64,000 nt of DNA, taken from NCBI GenBank assembly GCA_027625915.1, contig JANTQA010000029.1:1364001-1428000 (forward strand), read 5' to 3'. The stretch comes from Anaeramoeba flamelloides. Taxonomy: Eukaryota; Metamonada; Anaeramoebidae. Below, piece by piece: positions 56,880-64,000 of this stretch (positions within the stretch are counted from its first letter, which is position 1; every line of letters begins with the position of its first letter). Position numbers and translations under genes: made by a program. The notes under the pieces are model-generated. The model did not search any database. It was not told the DNA's origin and saw nothing but the letters and a program-made list of their open reading frames with translations.

Positions 56880-57184
56880 TTCCTCAGAACCAGAAAAATC
56901 AAAAAAATAATTTTTTTAAAAGAAAAAAAAATTAATTAATTATGTTTCAATTGCATTAGAATTTTCTCGAAAGTATTTTATTAAAAGACAAACCAAAATT
57001 GATTATTTCTTTTGAAATATTATTGTTTTTGTTCTGTTTTTTTTACTTTTTGATCGTAATTTAAATAAAATTCAAATAAATTAATTGATCTACTTGATTT
57101 TTCGAAAAATAATAATCTCAAATTTTTATTTAATTTTCTTTTTAAGGCCTTTTAAACAATTTTCTTTGATATTTTGTCCAATTA
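56880..57184. other. 3' flank of the secreted-protein gene
   Basis: AT-rich, no exon; ends at a TA-type element terminus (57185). Confidence 0.5.
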
Positions 57185-57720
57185 CAGCCCTTCTAACTCT
57201 ACCATGAAAATTTAAAAGTTACAGAGAAATATATTTTGAATTATAAAATTTTTGTAATCATTTTACACAAATAAGTTAAAACTGTTAAAAAAAGTGAAAC
57301 ATGGTTTAAAATTGGGAATCATTAATGAAAATGAAGATTCTAAGTAAGATCAATTAATAAAAGAAAAAATAATTAAATAAGGACAAAATAGAGGATTTAA
57401 CACAATAACGGATTTTAAGATTATCTTTTGGTAAGGGTTTTTCTTTGATTGATCAATTATTCAAAAATTGTTCAAAAAAATATGACTATTTTTGAGATCT
57501 TCAAAACTATTCATCAGATTTAGATAAGAGAGCAAATTTAAATTGTGTTTAGAGGTTTGATTGAAAATTATATAATGAATTATTATTTGGAATTAATTTT
57601 TTTCTTCTTTTAATTGAGTTTACTTTTCCTTTTCAGTTTTCAGTAATGTTCACAATTTAAAACTGTCTTTCACTTTTTTTCCTGTTTCACTTTTTTCCAG
57701 AACGGTAAAGATATTTCTAA
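57185..57720. mobile_element. Family A terminus followed by foldback MITE B, copy 2
   Basis: CAGCCCTTCTAACTCTACCA at 57185, next to TA, is a family A left end without a visible right partner. From ~57280 to 57720 the ends AAAAAAAGTGAAACATGG and AAAAAAGTGAAACAGG form inverted repeats with TTTAAAATTGGGAATC-like blocks, as in 10771-11226. No ORF. Confidence 0.5.
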
Positions 57721-57934
57721 GATTTCAAAAATAATTGGTCAAAAAAATCTATAGGTCAATTATTAATTTGTTTTAAAAAAATAATTGTAAAAGACCTTAT
57801 ATGTTCCTAAATTTCTCTATTTTTGAAATACCATTGTTTTTCTTGGTTTCTTAAAAAAAAAAAAAAATCTTTGATTATGTAAAATATAAGGGTTTTTTTA
57901 ATGAATTATTTATATTTGTTTGATTAGGGATCTA

Positions 57935-58780
57935 ATAGAAATAGTATGAACTGAAATAAACAGGTGATGATCATTAAACTATTTTATTGTAACAAAAATA
58001 ATTTTCTAATAAACTAAACTCTTTTTCAAACAAAAGGGCATATCTATCAAATTATCAATACTATTGAATTTGATTGTAAATAAGATAATCACTTATTGAT
58101 GATTATCATTTTAATTATTCATTTTTTCATTTTTCATTTTTCATTTTTTTTTGTTTTAATATTTATGGATTTTTAAAAGTTGGAAAATGAAAAAGTAAGA
58201 GAAAAAGAGTTTAATTTGGAAATAATCTATCAGTATAAAAACGGAAACAGTTTAAGTTTGATTACGAATGAAACTGTATATAGGAATTAAGAAATACCAT
58301 TTTTTAATTGATGTATGCAACAAAGTAAATAGAAAATAAAGATTGGAAAAAAAAACAATTCCAAATAAGTACCGAGATGAATTGTGGCTCTATATTGAAA
58401 ATGAGACTTTATAGTACAAATGTTTTGAGGTGTAAAGAGTTATTAATAAAATTTAAAAAAGTTTTTCTCAATTCCCCTATTTAATTATTTCTATTGATTT
58501 TATAATTTTTTTCTTTACAATTTTCAAAACGAGATTTCTCATTTCAATTATAAAGGTTACATCAATTTATAAAATATTTAACATTTAATTTTTATTATTT
58601 GGTTTTATTGAGTTTTAACAATTTAATTGAATATTATTTATGTTTTAATGGGTTTCTCATCTTTTAGAATGATACCAGAATTAATTTGATTCAATTTTGA
58701 ATAATTCTTGAAATTTTTATGTTCGGTTTTATTTGATAAAGAGTTTATAAACAAATAAGTATCATTTTTATTTTATCTTT
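57935..58780 (+). repeat. Dispersed repeat F, copy 2
   Basis: Aligns with 1500-2590 but lacks the Tc1-like MITE present there (empty site near 58073, TTGTAAATAAGATAATC). It ends by a TA microsatellite (58785-58808). Confidence 0.6.
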
Positions 58781-60967
58781 TTTATTATATATATATATAT
58801 ATATATATGGTGTTAGAACGACTACAGAATACCCCCGTTTTTTAAAATATAACTAAATTACAGAGAAAAGTTAAATTTTTTTCAAGAAAATTTCCAAATT
58901 CTGTATAAATTACCTTAAATGTAAAACATTGTCTTTAATGTCAGCTGGGGTCTACCAACCCATTCTTTTGGTAAGTTGGAAGAATTTTAAAAAAAAATAA
59001 TTATTTTTTGTTTGTTTCACCCATATAAAGTTTAATTGCCTTTACAAGACCAATTTTTTATATAAGGATAAAAGAATTTCAATACAAATACTTAAAAATA
59101 ATACATTATTCACAAATACTATTTGAAAAAGTTAAGTTTCCAATCAAAATTTGATATTTTTTTATTTTGATTTTTAGAATTCTAATTCTGTTTTTTGGTA
59201 TTGATATAACTCTAAATTGGGTATTCAAAATCATAAATTCTTCAAATTATTGCTAACTTGAAGATTTTTTATTCAAATTAATATTAAATTAATTTTTGAG
59301 CTAATTTTTTAAGAGGGTTAAAAAAAATATTTTCTTTTGTTTTCTTTTATTTTTTTATGGCTGTGATTGAATCTAATTCTATTTTACTTTTATGTAAGAA
59401 TTTATTTAAAAATTTAGTAATTGGTTTATATATAAATTTATAATTTATATTAACTAGTAGAGTATAAGTATTTTTTTCTATTTACTTTTTTCCAAAACAT
59501 TTTCTTTTAATTATTAAGAAAGTATAAATGATAAATGAGTTTAATTAATATTAAAAAATTAACTAGAAATTTAAGGATAAAATCATATATTTAACAATTA
59601 TACTTTAACAAAGACTGGGATTAGTTTATTCATGAAAAAACAAAAAATAAAATAACGAAAAATAAGTAAATAAAAAAAAAAAGTTCAAGAGAATCTATAA
59701 AAATTAATTGAAAAAAAAAAAACATTATGATCTTTAATTAAGAATATCCACAATCAGTACCACAAAAATTTCGATTAATTTAATTATTTAGAAAGTTAAT
59801 CAGAAATATTTATTTGCGAGTTTTTATTTAATTTTTGTAATTATTATTATTTTTTTTTTTTGATCTGGTTTGCTTGAAACAGTGTAGATGTTTTACATTA
59901 ACTTTTTCATTTCAATTTCTAAGTTTCCATTATTAAAGTCTTTTTCATTCAAATGGGGTAAAGTTTTATTGAATAAATAGATCATATACTATGTGTTGAA
60001 ACTGTATTCCACTCAAAATAAATATCATTTTTTTGATCTGATCATTGTTTCTAATTTATTCAAATTATTTTTTTTTATTTTAATTTTTCACATTTAGACA
60101 AAATATTTTTTTTTTTATAATCCCAATTTGACAAAAAAAAAATTTGAATTTCCAAATTAAATTTACTAATTTTTCTTTTTAAAAAGGAAAAAGATTAATT
60201 TATTTATAAAAAAATAATTTTTTTAATTTTGTATGAATTTAAATTTTCTTTCATATATTGGGATCTTAACTGAATAAATATTAACATCTTTTTGATACAA
60301 AGTATTACTTTTTTTGATTTTTCTTTCTTTCTTTCTTTTTCTTTTTGGTTCTTTTTGTATTTTCTATTTTATTTATAAATCTAAATCCAGAAAAATTACA
60401 AAAGTAATCTCTACTATTATTAATATTTTTTTTTTTACATATTATGTTATTATCTTAAGACTCTTAAAAAAATGATTTTAACAAAAAAAAGAAAGAAAAA
60501 ATTCTTTTGAAGATTCGGGAATTAAATTTAAAATTATATTTCAATGGGGAAAATTGGATTCAGAACAAAAGAAAATATTTTTCCAAGAAATCAAAATATT
60601 GAAATTTAATTTTTTCTCAATAAAAACAATATTTCTACATTTTTTTTTTTTTTCATTTTGATTTTCAAAACTCAAGAAAAAATTGAACTAAATAAAAATT
60701 GTGAATTAATGAGTAAATTATTTTAATGGGGGGGGGGGCAATTATAATAATCTGAATAAAAAAAAATATTTGATTAAAGTAAATAAGTTTCAAAATACAA
60801 AAAACAATAATATAAAACATATTTTTAAAGTTTTCTAATTTTTTTAAGAGATTAACTCAATATTTAAGAGAATTGTGTTCTAGGGATGTTATAATATTTT
60901 TTATTTTTTTATTTTTTTATGTTTTTATTAATAACAGAATATATATATATATGGGCGTGTGCATGTA
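58781..60967. other. Intergenic, AT-rich
   Basis: No genes or matched repeats. Contains a TA run (58785-58808), CTTT microsatellite (about 60322-60345), an 11-G run (60728-60738) and a short TA run by the vWA-like gene's stop (60941-60951). Confidence 0.5.
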
Positions 60968-62728
60968 TTATTTTTTCTTCCCTCCTCTCTTATTCTTTTT
61001 TAAGTCAAAATTTGTAAATGGTTTGATAAAAGAGTGATTATTAACAATATAATTTTGTTTTGTTTTTTCTCTAATTTGATTTTTGAAATTATTTATCTTT
61101 TTGGTATATTTAGAATTAGAAATGTTGTTGTTGTTATTGTTGTTGTTATTGTCGTAATAATTCTCGACTATAAGCATATAATAGTTTTTCTGAGATATTT
61201 CGAATTTTAATAACGAATATTTCTCAATTTTGATATATTTTTGAATATTCTTTATTTTACTTTCACGTAATATTTTTTGTAAAATATTATTCTGAATCAG
61301 TTTTTTCCAATAATTATGAGAATTAGTTGTGCTATTTTTCTCGATTACCCCCTCCCCTTTCTTCTTATTGTTCTTCTTCTCTATACCTTGATACAAAAAA
61401 TCATCTAAAAATTGAATTCCCAACCATTTTGTATTATCTTTAACATTTATTACATTATAATAGATCCTCTTTCCAATAATTTGCTTGATTTCTTTGAAAA
61501 TGATAACATCGATTGATTTGTCGATCAAAAGATTCCCGTCAGGCTTTTTGTATTCTAACGAGGATAATGTATTAGTTGTAGCATCTCCAATGGAGTATTT
61601 TTTTGCGCGGATTTGTTTGTAATTGTTATCACCATTTGCTAACAAGGAAAAAATTTCTGTTCTTTCTTTATGAGTGGTATCAAAATCTTGAAAAATTTCA
61701 TTGAAATGTAGCACACTAATGATATTCTTTAAAAGGAGAACTTTATAACAATTGTTTTTGTTATTGTAGCAATCCCCGACGAATTTTAGTTTCTTTGAAG
61801 AGACCTGTTTCCCATAAATCAACAAGGAAATATTGTATTCGGTTAATCTTTTAAAAAATAAAGGAATCTTTTTGATTTTCAAATCATCCCGAAATATGAC
61901 TAATACCCTAATATTTGATTTCCAATTTTGGTTTAAAATTGCATCTGTTATTGGCCTTTGTACCACACCTTGTTTTTGTTTTTGCATTTTTTTTTTAGCA
62001 TCAAAAATAAATTCAAATATTTTTTTGTGATCATCAATAAAACTCAACTCGGTATAGTTTATATCTTTTTTAAATTTTGACTCCTGGGCTAGAAACATGG
62101 AGAAACGTGTTTGGTAATCATTGAAAAGTTGTGGCAAGAACGTACAAAATTCCTCGATTCGGGAGATAGCTGGTAGATGCTTTTTTCTTTTTTGTTTCGG
62201 ATCATGTAGGTCTTTCTTTTCTATTGCTTTTGTAGGACACACAAAACAGAGATCGATTGTTGTTGGAAAGTGATTTCTTTTTTGTTCCGAGTTGACTTCT
62301 AAGATCATAGTTTCTAGTTCATCTTTTGTTTGATCTTCTTGAGGTTCTGATTCCGAATCTGTTGTGAGAAAATCTTCACTTTCGGATTCTGATGAAATAT
62401 TGGATATGCTTCCAGATTCGGAATCTGAAAAGATACCCGAACCAGAACTTGACCTTGATCTTTGAGTGCTTTCTCTTTTTGGACTTTTGTTCCGAATTTT
62501 TGTTTTCTTTTTCTTTTTCTTCTTACTCCTCTTCGTCTTCGTCTTCGTATTCTTATTCTTATTCTTTTCCATTTTTCTTTTACTTTCACGATCACGATCA
62601 CGATCACTATCACTATCACTTGAAGTTGAATTGGAATTGGAATTTGAATATGCGGTGGAGGAGTGGATTGGTTCAGAAGAAGAAATTGTTTTTTTCCTTT
62701 TTTTTATATTTTTTTTTCTTTTTGACAT
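60968..62728 (-). CDS. Ser/Asp/Lys-rich protein with a possible degenerate vWA-like core
   Basis: Single-exon ORF of 586 aa from ATG 62728. Residues ~1-130 are disordered and basic/Ser-rich (SDSDSDRDRDRESKR; RSRSSSGSGIFSDSESGS), resembling SR-type or nuclear tails. At ~157 TTIDLCFVC opens an alpha/beta-like stretch, with NIRVLVIFRDDLKIKKIPLF and YNISLLIYGK following, in the order expected of a von Willebrand A fold. The MIDAS DxSxS is absent, so metal binding is unlikely. Residues ~370-530 form another mixed region (IDVIIFKEIKQIIGKRIYYN, KWLGIQFLDDFLYQ), then an Asn run and a basic tail. The domain assignment is tentative; the ORF is intact. Confidence 0.7.
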   Translation of the reverse strand: MSKRKKNIKKRKKTISSSEPIHSSTAYSNSNSNSTSSDSDSDRDRDRESKRKMEKNKNKNTKTKTKRSKKKKKKKTKIRNKSPKRESTQRSRSSSGSGIFSDSESGSISNISSESESEDFLTTDSESEPQEDQTKDELETMILEVNSEQKRNHFPTTIDLCFVCPTKAIEKKDLHDPKQKRKKHLPAISRIEEFCTFLPQLFNDYQTRFSMFLAQESKFKKDINYTELSFIDDHKKIFEFIFDAKKKMQKQKQGVVQRPITDAILNQNWKSNIRVLVIFRDDLKIKKIPLFFKRLTEYNISLLIYGKQVSSKKLKFVGDCYNNKNNCYKVLLLKNIISVLHFNEIFQDFDTTHKERTEIFSLLANGDNNYKQIRAKKYSIGDATTNTLSSLEYKKPDGNLLIDKSIDVIIFKEIKQIIGKRIYYNVINVKDNTKWLGIQFLDDFLYQGIEKKNNKKKGEGVIEKNSTTNSHNYWKKLIQNNILQKILRESKIKNIQKYIKIEKYSLLKFEISQKNYYMLIVENYYDNNNNNNNNNISNSKYTKKINNFKNQIREKTKQNYIVNNHSFIKPFTNFDLKKNKRGGKKK

Positions 62729-64000
62729 TGATCTATTTTTGTACGAAAAAAAGATTAAAAAATGATTTGGTGGAACTATTGCTGATGGACTTTCAACTTA
62801 TTTGTGGGTATCATTTCTTAATTGAATAAAAATCGTTTTTTTGAATAAATCTCTCGGTCTCTTGATTTTTTCGAGAGATACTACCAAATATTTTTCAAAT
62901 TGAAACTTTATTATTTATAAACTCAATACCAAAAAGCGTTTTTTCCCATTTCATTTAAACTTTTTATGAAATCTTTATGAAAAATTTAGAATTTTCGTTT
63001 TTTGATTTATTTAATTCAAAGTTTTTAAGGGTCTTAATAATTTCAGATTTCCTTTTTGTGTTATAAAAGTGTCACCTAGTTAATCTACATATTGTTCACG
63101 AACTTGAAGAACTGAATTAAGAAAAAAATTCATTAAGGTATCAGTTTTCCAAGACAACAAGGCAAAACTTTTCATGTAATTTCATGATGACATTAGGTAC
63201 TGAAAACTTTTAATATCTGTAAAGTGTCAAAAAATTATGATCGACTAAGAAACCCAAAAAAAAAAATTAGTTTTAGTGAGATCAGTTATTTTTCCATTTT
63301 TTATGAAAAAGAAAATTATTAAAGTGATTTTATTTCTCATACTATAAAAAATTTTTAACTCATTTATTTCCATTTTCATCTTTCTTATTCAATAGCAAGT
63401 CTTTGTTGTCAGGAATAAATAATGTAAAGAAAATTTTTTTTTTTCAGATAATTCTTTTAATAAAAAAAAAAATTAATTTTATACAACTGATTGATGAATA
63501 ATTATTATTATTTTTGAAGAATAATTATCAATATAGAATTTTTACAGTCACTCACAAATTTCACAATGAAATTGTGTTTTTATTATAAGATGAAATTTGA
63601 TTTTTCAAGATCAAATTTTAACAATAGATATTTGGGAATTCAATAATTTTACCTCAAAAGTTAAAGTCAATTTTTTGTATCCGAAAAATGATTTAAACTG
63701 TTTTTAGATTTCTTGTGTTAAGACCAAAATAGAGTCAAAATAATTTTTTGAAAATTCTTTTAAAAATTGAAATTTTTTTGGACTTTTTTTTCTTTTTTGG
63801 ATCCCAGAATGGGAATAATTTTTTTCAAATTTTCAAGAATAAAATAATTTTACTTAATAGATTGTAATTTCACAGAAGGAAATATTTGTTAAATTTAGTT
63901 CAAATTTATAATTATTTCATCACCTCATCCTCTCTGAGTTTTAATGGCTAGTATTTAAATTGAGATAATATTAATTCAAAATAATAACCAAAGAAAAATT
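62729..64000. other. 5' flank of the vWA-like gene and window end
   Basis: AT-rich with T/A homopolymers; no exon-like segment, RNA gene or matched repeat recognised. Confidence 0.5.

Noticed and set aside
62314-62829. ORFs overlapping the 5' end of the Ser/Asp-rich gene
   Set aside because: Antisense or shifted readings of simple Asp-Arg and Lys codon repeats.

Overview
This window looks like nuclear DNA of a free-living, intron-containing microbial eukaryote with a very AT-rich genome. Coding islands are clearly richer in G+C than the surrounding DNA, and homopolymer A/T tracts are everywhere. Introns begin GT and end AG and are usually 100-270 bp. TAA, TGA and TAG all act as stops, so the code appears standard. 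Proteins carry Lys/Glu-rich and Asn runs (KETIKETIKE-type, NNNN). An anaerobic or amoeboid protist such as Anaeramoeba, or another AT-rich amoeba, is my guess. That is an impression from style, not a demonstrated assignment.

Only nine genes are firm. From left to right they are: WDR70-like WD40 protein (6411-8330, -), ribosomal protein uS7/RPS5 in three exons (16393-17415, -), EDEM-type GH47 alpha-mannosidase-like protein (20977-22644, +), splicing factor SYF2 (26849-27760, -), a large ankyrin + WD40 protein (31454-34672, -), a three-exon PH-domain protein (38196-39064, -), a two-exon calcineurin-like metallophosphoesterase (45854-48617, -), a secreted Lys/Glu-rich protein (56124-56879, +) and a Ser/Asp/Lys-rich protein with a possible degenerate vWA-like core (60968-62728, -). 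They are unrelated housekeeping or orphan genes (translation, splicing, ER quality control, DNA-damage or chromatin WD40, signalling) with no operon-like logic. Between them lie several short exon-like or degenerate coding segments, including a complete 49-codon ORF at 49353-49502.

Most of the rest is a mobile-element landscape. It includes (i) a ~196-bp Tc1/mariner-like MITE with TA target duplications in at least six full copies plus one solo end; (ii) a TTAA-flanked family with termini GGACTACGTT or GGGACTAGTC; (iii) a TA-flanked family with termini near CAGCCGTTCCAACTCTACCA; (iv) several foldback elements sharing the terminus TAAACYCCATTYCAAAA; (v) two 5'-truncated LINE copies with an RT C-terminus and zinc-knuckle; and (vi) older anonymous dispersed repeats present as pairs. 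These are nested. The stretch 50945-54425 can be read as an old repeat split by a foldback element, itself split by a LINE copy that carries a MITE and another small repeat, and sister copies in the window supply the unoccupied sequences. One TTAA element sits inside the intron of the metallophosphoesterase gene, and ~1-kb inverted repeats flank the PH gene. No tRNA, rRNA, CRISPR array or viral-type element was recognised.
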